DNA of 64,000 bases from Effrenium voratum (GCA_963377175.1 CAUJNA010001446.1:1998270-2062269), one strand, 5' to 3'. Positions 1-11,144 are shown, counted from the stretch's first letter. Numbers and translations: made by a program. Notes: generated from the letters alone by a model not told the origin.

Positions 1-65
1 CATGCAAATAGCATTCGAGTGGCTCGCATCAGGCGTGCGTTAGACATGGCCATGGTCATCGCAAC

Positions 66-245
66 TGACAGGGGGTCCCTTTGAAAGGAAATTGATCTTC
101 CAGGTACTCATGGGGGTTGGGGGGCAGGGGAGGGGGAGGGAGCCTAAAAAAGCCCTTATTAAGCCCCTAACGCCTTATTTGGGGCTTATTGGGGCTCCCT
201 CCCCCCCTTCCCCCCAGCCCCCATGAGGTACCCTGCCACAGGTGC
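66..245 (+). repeat. P repeat, copy 1 (split by an N element)
   Basis: Matches 6455-6508 on both sides of the insertion (GACAGGGGGTCCC...GATCTTCCAGGTAC and GGTACCCTGCCACAGGTG). Confidence 0.65.
108..226. mobile_element. N element, copy 1, with 5-bp target duplication
   Basis: G-rich inverted repeat with ends TCATGGGGG and CCCCCATGA and arms of about 40 bases. It is flanked by GGTAC on both sides (103-107 and 227-231) and inserted in a P repeat whose uninterrupted copy lies at 6455-6508. Confidence 0.75.
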
Positions 246-1233
246 CCTGATAGGAGGAAGGCTATGCAGGCAATAGCCCATCTTTGGGGTCAGGTAGTAA
301 AAATGATGTGCCTCCCGCAAGCGACCCTTCAGCGCGGGTGGCTTGAAACCCAAAAATTACGGGACATGGAACAAGAAATAATTTGCAACAAAGACAATTC
401 CAAATTAAGCATGGAAGATATGAATATATATATATATAATTATATCTTGAAAGAAATCACACTTACATGTCCGAAACGTGAAAGGCAAATCAGAAGGTCT
501 GCCTGGACCCTCAAAGTTACCTTACCAATTGGTTATAGCCCCAAACTTATGGGGTGAATTCCTCCTGGGAGCGGGTGAGAAACGCCACAAGTCAGTTTGC
601 GGCGTTTTCTTGTTAGGGGGGGGTCAGGCCCCAAAAGCAACAGCTATTGTGTGTCTGTATACTGCAAGACAACAAAAGACAAGTCAGTGAAGGTCAGTTT
701 GTGGGGATACTTTTCTAGGGCTTGCCATTTCTATTCTTGTCATGGGCTACCAAATCAAACATGGGACCCGTTACCATGGGTTGCACCAATCTAGGGGGAA
801 CTTCCATGTCCATTCTTTCCAGGGAGCCAAATCTGTTCAGGAAACCATCAAACATATAGTGGAAACGGATCCGGCTTTTGAGAAGAACGATGGTTAAAAA
901 GAATGGACAAGCCCCAGAACTGTCTTGAGTGCCCAGCGATGCCTCTCAAACCCCACCTTGCCTTGTGAGAGCTGCTGGAACTGGACCCACTAGACGCCTC
1001 GAGGCGGATTGTTCGCTCAAAAGGACCCAGCGGGCGACCGATCGGATTTCAAAGAACTCCTGGACCCCCCAACTACCCGAAAAGTAGGAATTCACCATAG
1101 GTTTGGGGTTAATACCCATTCTTATTGGTAGTTTGAGGGTCCAGGTACCCTAGACAAATCAAACTCACCCCATAATCTTGGAGAAAAAAACAATGTTCAA
1201 GGGCCCGGTCGACCCCTTCAAAGGGTCCAGAAA
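227..1233. other. Intergenic or intronic, repeats only
   Basis: Holds a partial C element (502-572), an L repeat (800-895, CCATTCTTTCCAGGGAGCC ... AAGAACGATGG) and the C element at 1059. No supported gene. Confidence 0.5.
1059..1145 (+). mobile_element. C-family element
   Basis: Ends CCTGGACCC and GGTAGTTTGAGGGTCCAGG. With a flanking GTACC the spliced unit would be GTACCTGG...GTCCAG. Confidence 0.65.
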
Positions 1234-1299
1234 TTAAATTCGGTAGAAACACGTACTATCTGCAAATGCTACTATGAGTCCAAACCCCAAGCAAAGGAC

Positions 1300-1599
1300 C
1301 ATTTTCATGGTGAGCTCGTCACACCCCGAATCGCTCGCTGCAAAAAGCAGACACTGTGCCCGGAGTTTCGAGTCGGTTTCGCGCGCGACCTTTCCCAACC
1401 CTGCGGCCCACCCGGAGGACCTATCCCAGTGGATCCACGCTTCGCCCGGATACAGCATGTGCCCCCTAGTTGCTTCAAAGTCCCTCTTGCTTGCGTATTT
1501 CTTGGCAAACCCGGTGGTCCAGGGCAAGAAGGCATCTTTGTTGGTCAGGGGTAAGGAAGGAACAAACACTGACTTTACTTGGACATCATGTCTCTTATC
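1300..1599 (-). CDS. Unidentified internal exon, 100 codons
   Basis: The frame runs from an acceptor (CTCAG|GATAAG) to a donor (AAAATG|GTCCTTTG), phase 0 at both ends. It includes DAFLPWTTGFAKKYASKR, HMLYPGEAWIHWDRSSGW and ETDSKLRAQCLLFAAS, with mixed hydrophobic and charged residues typical of a globular protein. The downstream intron begins GTCCTTTGCTTGGGG, nearly the same as the sequence following the short frame at 26767, so it is probably a W-family element. Family unknown. Confidence 0.5.
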
Positions 1600-1732
1600 C
1601 TGAGATCCATTTACCTGCGGTTTTAGGTCACCAAGGCCTTGCCGCCGTTTAAAAAACCAAAAATCGGAAAAATCGATCGAGGGTTCCCGAAGACCGAAGC
1701 GCCTGGGATCCCCTGAAATAAAACCCTGCACC

Positions 1733-1848
1733 ATGGATCGCCAGGGGCGGCTTTTCGCTTTTTTCCATGCACTCAAAGCCATCCAAGAACCGATCGCAAC
1801 AGCGAATGAAAAAAAAAAAACTGCGATCGCAACTTGGCGATGTCTAGG
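1733..1848 (-). mobile_element. A-family element
   Basis: Reference orientation (plus) begins CCTAGATAGCCAAGTTGC, has TTTTTCAGTCACTGTTGC and GGGGTAAAGTGCATGG inside, and ends GCAACTGGCGATCCAGG. This copy is reversed, with the GAGTGCATGG-type interior and a worn left end (CCATGGATCG). Confidence 0.7.
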
Positions 1849-2363
1849 TAACTTTTAGTGGGTTAAATTCTGACACCCAATCACGAAACGAACTAAAACG
1901 ATCCAAGAGCCTAGGGAACTGGTCATGTGTTATAGCCTTCGTAACGGGTTGTTCCTTTGGTCGCCTTGGATGTTCGATTCGCCAAGTGGCCAATGCCACC
2001 TGGGTTATAACCAAACAAGGTGAACTCCACTGAACAACCATTTGATCACAATGGAGATAGAAGGCTGGATCTGGGAACCGGCCCAAAAAGAACGATGCCT
2101 CATTTGGAGCTTGAAACGAGGCCCGCTCTAGGCGCCAAACAAAAACGGGTTGAAAACATAGGTGACCTAGGGGGGAAAAATGGGCATGCATGTTCCTAAA
2201 CCAGTGGAACCCATCTATTTCTATTCAAGCTAAGCGATCAACAGGACACTGGTCGAAATCGAGTACCTAGAAAGAGCCCAACAGCAACCCCCGACTCTAA
2301 ATACCCACTTGTTTAAGGCAAGTGTTGGAAAAACCCTGGGTCCTCCAGGGTAAATACAAATTG

Positions 2364-2457
2364 CTGGATATCCAAGCTGCTGTTTTTGTTCAGTCACTGT
2401 TGGTGTGTTTTGGGGTAAAGTGGATGGACAAAAAGCGATCGCAACTGGCGATTCAGG
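2364..2457 (+). mobile_element. A-family element
   Basis: Both ends recognisable (GGATATCCAAG, GGCGATTCAGG). Confidence 0.65.
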
Positions 2458-2616
2458 TTGTCCTAGTAAAGGGTTGACATCACACCAACGGGAGTATCTG
2501 CAACCTGGTCGTTGCCTTGCCTCCACGCCGGCATCGGATCCGTAATCCTATGCGAGTGGCCGCACACTCGCTTGAAGGCGAATCGGTTCTGAGATGCGGT
2601 GGATGCCCTAGATACC

Positions 2617-2740
2617 GTGGATGGACGGAATCAGTTCGCACAACTTTGAAACAACGGGAAACAATGATTTGTGGGTATTTATGGGAATCATCATCCCAAG
2701 CTTTGTTGGGTGGTGCGAAATGGATTTCGTCCATCACCAG
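2617..2740 (+). mobile_element. R-family element
   Basis: Starts GTGGATGGACGGAATC, contains GGGAATCATCATCCCAAGC, ends TTTCGTCCATCACCAG: GT and AG at its edges. Confidence 0.7.
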
Positions 2741-3789
2741 TATTGCAAGTAAACCACCCTAAGGGTCATGACCCTCCAATGCACACCTCTAGGCCCTTTT
2801 ATCTGGGCCCTCAATGAAGAATCCCGACCAATTCCTCACGGGCCCGAAAGAAAACAACCCATTTTGAGGATTTGCCCTCAAAATCAATCGAATCGGACCC
2901 TTAGGGCAATTCTAGGGGTACCTTCCATTTCCATTCGTTCCAGGGATCCGACTCTAGAAAACCTCTGGACACCCAAATGGCCGCGATAGTTGAAAAGAAG
3001 GATAGTTGGAAAGCATGGACCAGGAATCAAGCCCTGGAGCTTTGGTGGTTTTGCAAGGGACACCAAAAGGACAACCACAATTGTGTGGGTCTAAACCAAG
3101 ACACCTTGAAAACTAGATGGCCCTAAACATATGGGGAGAATTCCCTTTGTGTGGGTTGAGGGTCCAGGTTCCCGAAAGGAAGCCAACGGAAAATTGGCCC
3201 CTAGAGCAACAGGAATTCCCCAGGGTTTCGCTTCTGCCATATTGAGTTGGCATTTTTGCGGAAGGTCAAGCCTCAGACACCCAAATCCCGCCCCTTGGTG
3301 ACTGGGGATTGGTCTGTTCCCCGAGGAGGGAAGCCATCGGGCCCGTTGAAGCAAAGGACACCTCAAAACGGCATAAAGGAATAAGATCCATGGTCCAAAG
3401 GTCCGTAAACCCTTCAGCGAGTCAAGCCCCTCCAATTTTTTTTCTGGGCTGTCCGTTCTCTGATCCCCTGCTGAAGGTCTTACCTTTTGGCGAAATGGAA
3501 ACCCAACCACTGATCCAAATGTGCAAACTGATCCCCTGCTACATGTTTACTTTTAGTGGGTTCAATGGAAACCCAACCACTAAACCAACTAAAAACAACG
3601 AAACGCATACCTTTTTAACAACTACCTGGACCCTCAAACTACCCTTAGAATTGGTTATTGCCCCAAAATGATGGTTGCTGACTTCCCCTTTTTAAGGCAA
3701 GCCCTGTCTGGTTCAGGTAAACAGTGAGTTGAACCGGAGGATTCGCTGGCAGCCCTTTGAAGTGAAGGCAATATCCAAATGCTCAGGGC

Positions 3790-3874
3790 TAACCCAGTGA
3801 ACATCCCAATCCCGACTAAAGTGGATGGTGCACCTACTCCAAAATGAAATCCCATTGGTTTTGACCCACGGCCA
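3790..3874 (+). mobile_element. I-family element, left end worn
   Basis: CCAGTGAACATCCCAATCCC to GGTTTTGACCCACGGCCA. Confidence 0.55.
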
Positions 3875-3919
3875 CATTTGCTTAAGCTTGCTAGGAAAAA
3901 AACTAAGACCTGTTTCCAG

Positions 3920-4035
3920 TAATGTTAACCCCTGATTTTTTTAATAAAAAAAAACACCTTGGTTGATTAATAGGGGGGTGTCCCCTTTTAGTGGGCCTAA
4001 TAATGCAACGGGTTTATTCATCCTGGGTCAACATT
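3920..4035. mobile_element. G-family element, degenerate
   Basis: TAATGTTAACCCC and GGGTCAACATTG ends. Confidence 0.55.
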
Positions 4036-4166
4036 GTGATAGATTCCCTTTAAGCCCAAGGGAAAATATGCCCAAGGGAAAGAGGGTATAGGAAACTATG
4101 CCATGCCTTGTGTGTCAAAAAACCCGACAAGGGAAAATAAGACAAATTTTCTGAAGCGACTGAAAG

Positions 4167-4261
4167 AACATGACATCGCCGCCGAGGTGTTTGTTTCTGC
4201 GTTCCCGGGCAAAAGGGAGCTCCGGAGTTCCGAGGAGTTTGTTCGCCCACCCGAAATTATT
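4167..4261 (+). CDS. Short exon between a D element and an R element
   Basis: The frame after a GAAAG acceptor reads HDIAAEVFVSAFPGKRELRS then SEEFVRPPEII, and ends exactly where an R element starts with GTGGATGG. The left side is the right end of a D-like element. After the R element the next codon is TAA, so this would be the end of the protein, or the R copy is not spliced here. Function unknown. Confidence 0.45.
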
Positions 4262-4388
4262 GTGGATGGGCGCGAAATCCGCTTTGCACCACTTTTGGAA
4301 GCCAGAAGAAACCGTTGCGTGTTGGTATTTTCCTGGGAATCATCATTGCAGGGTCTCTTAGGTGGTGCAGGATTTCGTCCATCCACAG
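4262..4388 (+). mobile_element. R-family element after a coding exon
   Basis: GTGGATGGGCGC...CGTCCATCCACAG, perfect 8-base inverted ends (TGTGGATGG/CCATCCACA). Confidence 0.75.
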
Positions 4389-4888
4389 TAACTAGCCAGA
4401 AAAAGTTGGATTTCACCAACCATAAGTTTGGGGCTATAACCCGTGTCTAAGGGATCTTTGAGATACATGTCCGCTGCCCAAAAGCTTTTCGCTGATTGAG
4501 TGGAAAACGACCACAAACCAGCGGAAAGGATCTAAAACCGGGCTGGGAACCGCCAAGTTTATCAGTGGTTGGGACTGGGACCCAAAGGCTCGCTTTTTGG
4601 TTTCCGTTGTGAAGTCTTGTTAAGATGCAGGTCACAAGCCCCAAAAACCCAGGCCTGAGCACCGGAAGGACCCATGGGAGAGGTGGAACCGTTGAACCGG
4701 ACGTTCCCATTAAAAAAACGGGCAGAAAACCATGCCACATGCCGAACCGTGGGAAAAGTTCCTGAAATTGGATTGGCAGAAGTGTAGCTCGCTTGCTTGG
4801 CCAAGCAAAAAGACGTGATGGTTTGCCTTCTTTATCAGTTTTCCGGAAGAGTATCAAGTCCAGATCGAGGAATGAGGCAAGGCAACCA

Positions 4889-4988
4889 CCTAGATAGCCA
4901 AGTTTTTTTTTTTTAGTCACTGTTGTTGGTTTTGGGGAAAAGTGCATGGGAGGAGAAAAAAAAAAACGAACGCAACTGGCGATGCAGC
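4889..4988 (+). mobile_element. A-family element
   Basis: Left end intact, right end altered to GGCGATGCAG. A possible exon PLFFGFAFTGLGTPWLPT then a GTAACT donor follows (4989-5041). Confidence 0.7.
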
Positions 4989-5742
4989 CACTCTTTTTTG
5001 GGTTTGCTTTCACAGGGTTGGGAACCCCTTGGTTACCCACAGGTAACTGGACCCATCCAAACATGTTCCCTTGGCCTATCCAAGCCTCTAAACCAACAGG
5101 TCAAAAGGAATGTTCCCCAAACGGACCTGGGAACGTTGAGAGCGCGTCCCCTCTCAGCCCAACTTCTTCCCGGCCTTTCCTCTAGTCTGTAAAATAAAAG
5201 GCAGTCGCTCATTCGTGAACCCCTATACCCCGTAATCCACCGAAACCGTGGGATTTTGAAGGAAGCAGCTTTCACTTTTTCGGGTCTCAATCTGTAGCTC
5301 CCATCAATGCGGACCCCTGATCTTCCATTGAAAGCTAGAAAAGGAGATCAAGCCGCCACCGCAAGATGAGAATATTTTGGCGGCGCATAGATTCAACCCC
5401 GAATCTTCCCTTCCCGATGTGCCGACAGCGCTTCGCCAACTAGAGAGCCATGCTCTCGCCATGGCCTGGAAAGTCATCCTTCTTTCTTGTATGCCATTTT
5501 GCACTTGAGCCTCTCCTGGTTCTGCTTCTCCAGTAGGGATAGATTCCCTTGAAAACCAGCACGGGAAAATCAACAGATATGGTAAGCATATTCTGGAAGT
5601 GACTAAAAAGTGACTCATCAAGTGGCCCTTTCATGGAAGAAAGGAATCCAACCACTAAAAAGGGAGACCCCGGGAAAACAAGCAGGTCGCTTGGTTGCTG
5701 CAAGGGCCCCGGTCCCATGCGCCGGTGGCCTTTTTCCGGGTC

Positions 5743-5917
5743 CCCCCGCGTCGGTGAAGAGGTGGGCGTACTTCTTGTCGAGCGCGTCCAGCGAGGACTG
5801 GCTGCCCAGCTCCTCCTAAGGCGAAAGGCGCCTTTCGCCAGAAGTCTTGGGGAGGTTGGGATTTCGGGGCTTGGGGGTCACCCAAGTCCATTCATCTGCC
5901 TCCCTCAAAGAAATCCA
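5743..5917 (-). CDS. Unidentified exon pair next to an A element and a perfect palindrome
   Basis: Directly after the A element at 5918 (CCAG|G on the minus strand) comes WISLREADEWTWVTPKPRN and PNLPKTSG. Then come a 20-base perfect palindrome (5819-5838) and a TAG, then in the same frame EELGSQSSLDALDKKYAHLF TDAG (5815-5743). The second part resembles LSRLTDKYRDLFPADA in the 8324-8495 exon, so the two may be related modules. Either the palindrome is a tiny GA-AG intron, or the frame is broken by the TAG. Confidence 0.4.
5819..5838. repeat. Perfect 20-base palindrome
   Basis: GGCGAAAGGCGCCTTTCGCC between two same-frame coding stretches. Confidence 0.85.
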
Positions 5918-6022
5918 CCTGGATCGCCAGTTGCGGTCGTTTTTTGTCCATCCAGGAATCCACTTTACCCCAAAAGCCAACAACAGTGACTGAAAAAAGC
6001 GATCGCAACTTGGCTATCCAGG
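5918..6022 (-). mobile_element. A-family element
   Basis: Complete; its minus-strand CCAG is the acceptor for the coding stretch ending at 5917. Confidence 0.75.
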
Positions 6023-6962
6023 CACTTAAACACGGGTAGCCCCCAACTTCTGGTGACATCCAACTCTTTCTAATGGGTAGTTTACGGGCCCAGGTTGAAT
6101 GCCCCACAACATGGAAAATGGGGAACACGTCGATGGAATCCGAAAGGTCACCCCCCCCTGGCCCCCCCGCCAATTCCATTCTTAGGGGAGACATGGGAGA
6201 CCACCGTCCCACTAAGGGGACCGGTTGTGCAGCTTCCTTCGATGTATTTTTGGGGAGAATCTGTCTCTCTTGAGAAGCCCCCCTTTTCCCGAGGCTTCAG
6301 GTGCCCAACATGCGGTCTGATGATGTGAATCGACTGAGCCGCTTGGCGAGTTTTGACACGGTGGTTCGTTTAGCCCGAGTCTAGGACCTTCAAGTCAACA
6401 CCAAAACACATGAGGTCTTTCTCTGAAGTCTTGGGGACATCGCGTAAAGATGCACCTGACAGGGGGTCCCTTCAAGAGGAATCTGATCTTCCAGGTACCC
6501 TTTCACAGGTGTCAAGTTAGCGGGAGACAGGGTAGAGGCTTGGTATATCGAGTAGACCCATCCGCGATGGTCAAGTCCCCATTCTTGACCGTTCTTTTTA
6601 TTACTGTTCGTCGAAGTGAGTAAGTTGTTGCAAACCCACTCTCGGTTGCTTTCTGCTCCCCTGCTAAAAGTGAATAACTTTTAGTGGTTTAGTACGGAAA
6701 ACCCAAATTCGTTGGCAAAAAGTTCTCCAGTCCTAACAGCCCTTGGCAAAATGCAAAGCAAGTCACTTATGAGCCCCACCCTGGGGGGTCAGGAGACCCC
6801 TCCAATACACTCCCAATGAAGAACCCCGACCCCGATTTCAAGGGCCCGAAAGAAAACAACCCATTTTGAGGATTTGCCCAAAATCAATCAGGACCCTTCA
6901 CCTGTCATTCGTGGAATATAACCCTGGTGGCAAACAACTTACCAAAGTCGAAAATCCGAGTA
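6023..6962. other. Repeat-rich, no gene supported
   Basis: C end (about 6075-6090), P copy 2, K repeat (6644-6762, CTGCTAAAAGTGAATAAC and GTTGGCAAAAAGTT) and M repeat. K also occurs near 17040-17130, 44620-44710 and 46258-46368. Confidence 0.5.
6455..6508 (+). repeat. P repeat, copy 2 (empty site)
   Basis: Uninterrupted version of the P sequence through the GGTAC target. Confidence 0.65.
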
Positions 6963-7060
6963 CCCAAATATCCAAGTTGCTGCTTTTTGCAGTCACGATA
7001 ACGCCGTTTGTTTTGGGGCTAAGAGTGCATGAAAAAAACGATCGCCACTGGCGATCCAGG
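6963..7060 (+). mobile_element. A-family element
   Basis: Right end intact (GGCGATCCAGG); acceptor of the exon at 7060. Confidence 0.7.
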
Positions 7061-7216
7061 CAATTAGCAACCATTGAAGGGGGAAAGGGACTCCCAGTTT
7101 TGAGACAAAGGCACCTCAGAGCTTCGGGGCTCATCGTTTCGGAAGAGCTCGAACCGGGCGAAAAGGTTACTCAAGCGCCGGGGAAGAAATTGATTCATGC
7201 AGGGGATGGGTCGTAG
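7060..7216 (+). CDS. Terminal exon following an A element
   Basis: The frame starts at the A-element end (CCAG|GCAATT) and reads QLATIEGGKGLPVLRQRHLR, ASGLIVSEELEPGEKVTQ and KKLIHAGDGS to a TAG at 7214-7216. An internal AAAAG|GTTACT could alternatively be a donor. Family unknown. Confidence 0.4.
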
Positions 7217-7341
7217 AAAGCACGTCCCGCTTCCCAACTGGAGCTGTAGCAGAAACCTTGGCATCCGAATACCTGGACCCTCAAAATACCCCTACAAATG
7301 GGTTGCCCCCAAAAAAATATGGTTGGTGACATCCCCTGTTT

Positions 7342-7425
7342 ATGGGTACCCTCCCGCGCACCTGTAACAGGGTACCTGGCAGATCAAATGTTCCTTTTGT
7401 AGGGACCCTCTGTCACGTGCCAGGG
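7342..7425 (-). repeat. P repeat, copy 3 (empty site, reversed)
   Basis: Reverse complement of the same P sequence, without insertion at GGTAC. Confidence 0.55.
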
Positions 7426-7489
7426 TCAAACAATAATCGGGTCCAATCGGTCCCTCCTTCAAAGATCCGAAGACCTCAAAATGGGCCTA

Positions 7490-7588
7490 CCTAGATAACC
7501 AACTTGCGATCGCTTTTGTCAGTCACGGTTGCTGGTTTTTGCGTTTTTAGTTCATGGAACAAACATCGATCGCAACTGGCGATCCAGG
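7490..7588 (+). mobile_element. A-family element
   Basis: Complete; followed by a short open stretch VVPNADRVG. Confidence 0.75.
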
Positions 7589-7888
7589 TAGTTCCCAACG
7601 CTGACAGGGTCGGCAACTTGGGTCTTCGATTCCCCAAGTTAAGCAACGGCCACCCTTCGGTCAGAACCCACGGAAACAACCGCCTCCTTAAGTGAAATGA
7701 AGCCAGTCCGTCGCTGGTTCTATCCTTACTAACTTGGCGAACATCCAGTACATGGAGGGTCTGATGCTTAAAGTGAGTGATTAACCGGTTGGCATAACCA
7801 ACGGGTGCAGTTTGCACACGAAGTAGATCGCCCATTGAGTGGGTGGGGCACAATTGGGGCAAACCATGTGCTAACTGATTGGCACTCA

Positions 7889-7982
7889 CCTGGATCGCCA
7901 GTTGCTGTTTCTTTTTTTCCATGCACTTTACCCCAAAAACCAGCAACAGTGACTGAAACAAACAGCAACTTGGCTATCTAGG
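7889..7982 (-). mobile_element. A-family element
   Basis: Complete, with a candidate 6-bp target duplication GCACTC on both sides. The duplicated GC could act as donor. Confidence 0.75.
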
Positions 7983-8137
7983 CACTCCCCTATGCATCTG
8001 TGGCTCTCAAAAAGGCCCTCTTCAAGTTCCAAAGCCTTCCAATCTGGGCTGTTCTCAGATCCTCTGCTAAAAACTTGATTTTTTAGTGGATTAACTGGAA
8101 ACCCCCACTGAACCCTAAAAGGCCAAAACACCCAAGG

Positions 8138-8240
8138 CTAGGTCCTCCAGTAGAGAGGTTCGAAGAAGGGTACCAACTTTTTGCTGTAGTCTATGTTAGT
8201 AGGGGACCCCTCCCTAAAAGGGCACTACTGGGGGACCTAG
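8138..8240 (+). mobile_element. B-family element
   Basis: Ends CTAGGTCCTCCAGTAG and CTACTGGGGGACCTAG; interior GAGGTT, AAGGGTACCAACTTTTT, AGTAGGGGA. The unit GTCCTCC...GACCTAG has GT and AG at its exact edges. Confidence 0.75.
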
Positions 8241-8323
8241 CTTTCTATCCAAACCAACCTACAACGGACACCTGCGATCTCTGGTCGCAACTTCCCTCCC
8301 CACAAAAGGGTGAGAAAGGACAC

Positions 8324-8495
8324 CTTGCTGGGGGATCCGAGATACGTCCGTCGCTTCGGGCCAAGCCATTCGAGGTGCATCCGCCGGGAACAAATCCCGG
8401 TACTTGTCCGTGAGCCGGGACAGCGCGGAGCGCTTCTTCGCATCCTCGGCGAATGCTTTAGAAGGGGGGTTGCTCGCAGATTCGCATTTGGCCAT
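8324..8495 (-). CDS. Probable first exon of an unidentified gene
   Basis: The ATG at 8495 opens MAKCESASNPPSKAFAEDA, then KKRSALSRLTDKYRDLFPAD and APRMAWPEATDVSRIPQQ. It stops at a donor CAAG|GTGTCC (8323), phase 1. A B-family element (8138-8240) lies in the downstream intron. Similar to the second exon at 5743-5815 (Leu-x-Lys-Tyr-x-x-Leu-Phe-x-x-Asp-Ala). Confidence 0.5.
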
Positions 8496-8676
8496 GGAAA
8501 GAACACAATAAATCAAACAAAGGGAGTTAAACTTTTATGGGGCGTAACCTATGGCGAGCCATGGGGTGGATGAACATCCATTTGCCACCTTTGATGTTCA
8601 CCAGGGGTACTGGGTTTTGACCCACAGCGGATCCCAAGATTCCCCGATTCCCGGGCGGAGGTGGAAGAGACCTCTG

Positions 8677-8830
8677 CTTGGATCTTCGATTCGCCCAGCT
8701 AGTAAGTGGTTAGCTGCGGATACAACCCACTGACTGGGTTCACCCCACTTCAGGAGGCTGAAAAAAGCTGGTTCTGACCTGACAACAGCTTACTAAGTCG
8801 CCGAATTTCTCGCACCCAAGTGGTGGGAAT
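8677..8830 (+). mobile_element. F-family element
   Basis: CTTGGATCTTCGATTCGCC at the left and, inverted, CTTACTAAGTCGCCGAAT at the right. Confidence 0.55.
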
Positions 8831-9092
8831 TGGTAGGGTTCTTTCATAGGCGTGCGGGAAAAGCCTCCAGTCGGAGCCTTCGGGGAAATGGGGAAGGTTG
8901 ACACGCAAACCAAGGGATTCTGTCAAGGCTCCCAACAGCACAGTAGATTTTTTGGGATGGGCAAGGAAACACACACGCACAAACCAGGGGGTTTTGTCGA
9001 GGTCAGGCTCTGTGTGTTGTACCATTCTACTGTTCTCATGTTTTGTGCCTGGTTTCTTGAGGGCCCAAGTTGCAAGGAAACTCCCCTGCCTA

Positions 9093-9334
9093 AAGAAGAA
9101 ACACACACTTGCTGGCAACTGGGCGCTGGTTTGGTTTGGTTCTCTCTCGCGGGCTTGTGGCCTCCGAACGGAACGCCTATAGATAGCCAAGCTGCTTTTT
9201 TCAGTCACTGTAACGCGATCGTTTTTTGGGGGTTTTGCGTGCATGGACAACAACGATCGCAACGGGCGATCCAGGCGCTTCTTGTGCTCAAAAGGCGTTG
9301 CCCGAAAAAAGTCATGGTCGCACGGCCAGATGCC
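9093..9334 (+). CDS. Two exons flanking an A element
   Basis: The left exon (about 9093-9171) reads NTHLLATGRWFGLVLSRGLV ASERN and ends at a GC donor (AAC|GCCTAT). The A element follows and ends at GATCCAG (9274). The right exon (9275-9334) reads ALLVLKRRCPKKVMVARPDA and ends at a strong GTAAGT donor (9335). The joint is phase 0. Family unknown. Confidence 0.45.
9175..9275 (+). mobile_element. A-family element acting as intron
   Basis: Lies between two phase-0 exons; donor GCCTAT, acceptor GATCCAG. Confidence 0.7.
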
Positions 9335-10139
9335 GTAAGTTCCTCGCTTGTTGTTTTCTCCGAACTATGCTCTCGGACGGGGTTCACACGGGCCAAATAC
9401 GGGGCAACTAAGGCCAATGACCACCTTCCCGAAGGCTCCGATCGGCTTCGGCTTTCAATGGAAGACCCGAGCCCTCAATTAGACACCCCGCGAACCGGTG
9501 GTTGGGACCCGGTCTCAAAACCCGGTTGGTTGAAGGCCCTAAATGCATCGGGAGCCTCTGGGTTACTGGGAGAAAACAAACAAACAAACAAAAAACACGC
9601 TGAACATGCCTGTTGACGGTCACAAAAGGTGGCGTTTCGGGGCTTCCGGAAGGAGTCACATGGAATGTTGAGGTACCGGTCTCCTTCCTTCTGACCCCAA
9701 CATGGGTTGCCATGACCCCCAATTTCGGTTTTGGGCAGTCTGACATGTTTGATTCGGGTCAGAAGGAGACTCTAGGCAAGGAATGTATACTAGCTGGGGG
9801 ACCTAGGTTGGGTTGTTTTCACCCACGTTTAAGCGGGAATTTGAGGGTTCAAGGTCCCCCCCCCTTTTCCGCACTGGACATCATATACTGAATAAAGTGG
9901 GTACCTCAGCTCTCAAACTTCTTAGTTCATGGCTGGTGAACTCCCAACTTTCTGGGTACCTGAACCTTCAAAATATACCAACTTAGAAATGGGGCATTGC
10001 CAACCAAAATTCATCCGCGCGGGTGAATTCCCTTAACCTATTTTATTCGGTTAGTTCGTTCGATTCGGTCCAATTGGTCTTGTTTGTCTCCGCGGGCAAC
10101 CTGAGATGTCCGGTAAGATGCTGCAAGGCTTCTCCCTTG

Positions 10140-10245
10140 CTAGGTCCTCCAGATTTGAGAGGTTCGAATACGGGTACCAACCTTTTTTCTGTAGTCTATT
10201 TTTGGGGAACCGCATCTCCCAACCAAAAAGGAAAATTGCTGAGAG
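10140..10245 (+). mobile_element. B-family element, right end lost
   Basis: Left end CTAGGTCCTCCAGATTTGAG and TTTTTTCTGTAGTCTATTTT present. Confidence 0.6.
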
Positions 10246-10402
10246 ATCGGGCCACCAATTATCGCTGGACCCAGCTTGCCCAGCGGCCAGGTGAGGGATC
10301 TCATGCTCCTCCTCCTCCTCCTCATCTTCTTCCTCGGAAAGCCACGCTGACGCAAACACATCGCTCCGCTGTCCGAATTCCCTGCACCCCTGCACGTTCC
10401 AA

Positions 10403-10510
10403 CCTGGATCGCCAGGTTGCGATCGCTTGCGCTGCTTTCAGTCACTGGTGCGCGATCGATTTCTTTTTGGGGGTTTTGCGTGCAGCAAAAAATGCCACTG
10501 GCAATCCAGG
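10403..10510 (+). mobile_element. A-family element
   Basis: Both ends are of the CCTGGATCGCCAG type; followed by an open frame RWLNLQAVINTSPQLLIGW. Confidence 0.7.
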
Positions 10511-11144
10511 TCGTTGGTTGAATCTACAAGCCGTGATTAATACATCACCTCAGTTATTGATCGGGTGGGCCCCCTGGAAGAAAGGAATCCAGCCACTTGA
10601 TTCTTAAGTAAGAGGGGACCCTCTTAAAAAGGAGGGGTTGGGGGGGGTGTTAGGGTGTTTCGCACCACGAAATGAAACCATGGGAATGAAACCCATCACG
10701 ATTGTTACGGCATTTGCGTTGGGGAATCGAACCCACCCAGGGTTTCGGACGGGTGGCGCAACAAATGGATGTTGCAACCTCATCCACCGTGTGGACCGCC
10801 CGGGCAGTAAGAGATACTCAGTACCAGCTTCCGGGCCGGAAAGCTCTCAGAATTGAAAGATTCACCGCAAGGGTCGGTGGAACACTACTCGGCCGTGTTG
10901 TTTTTTTTTTGGGGGGGGGGAGGGAAAAAGCCCCCCCAACAAATGTGGCGGTGTTCCTTTTGGTTCTCCTCTGCAAACAAAAAAAAAGGGGGGGCTTGAA
11001 AACACGGGACGAGCCGCCCGCTAGTTTTCTTGTTCATGTGCAAGCAACAGGCAATTGCAAAGAACATCTTCGCTGGTGCCCCCGCGGAAATGGTGGTGAA
11101 ACGCTCGGGGGGAATCTGTTCAGGGAACCCCTAGAGCTTTCCAC

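Larger units (their letters stand above)
1849..3919. other. Repeat-rich, no gene supported
   Basis: F fragment (1962-2040), M repeat (2762-2930, shared with 6783-6905, 21895-22000 and 61600-61680), L repeat (2920-3000), a block shared with 12890-13050 and 60213-60365 (3044-3190), and J-like sequence (3455-3610). Confidence 0.5.
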
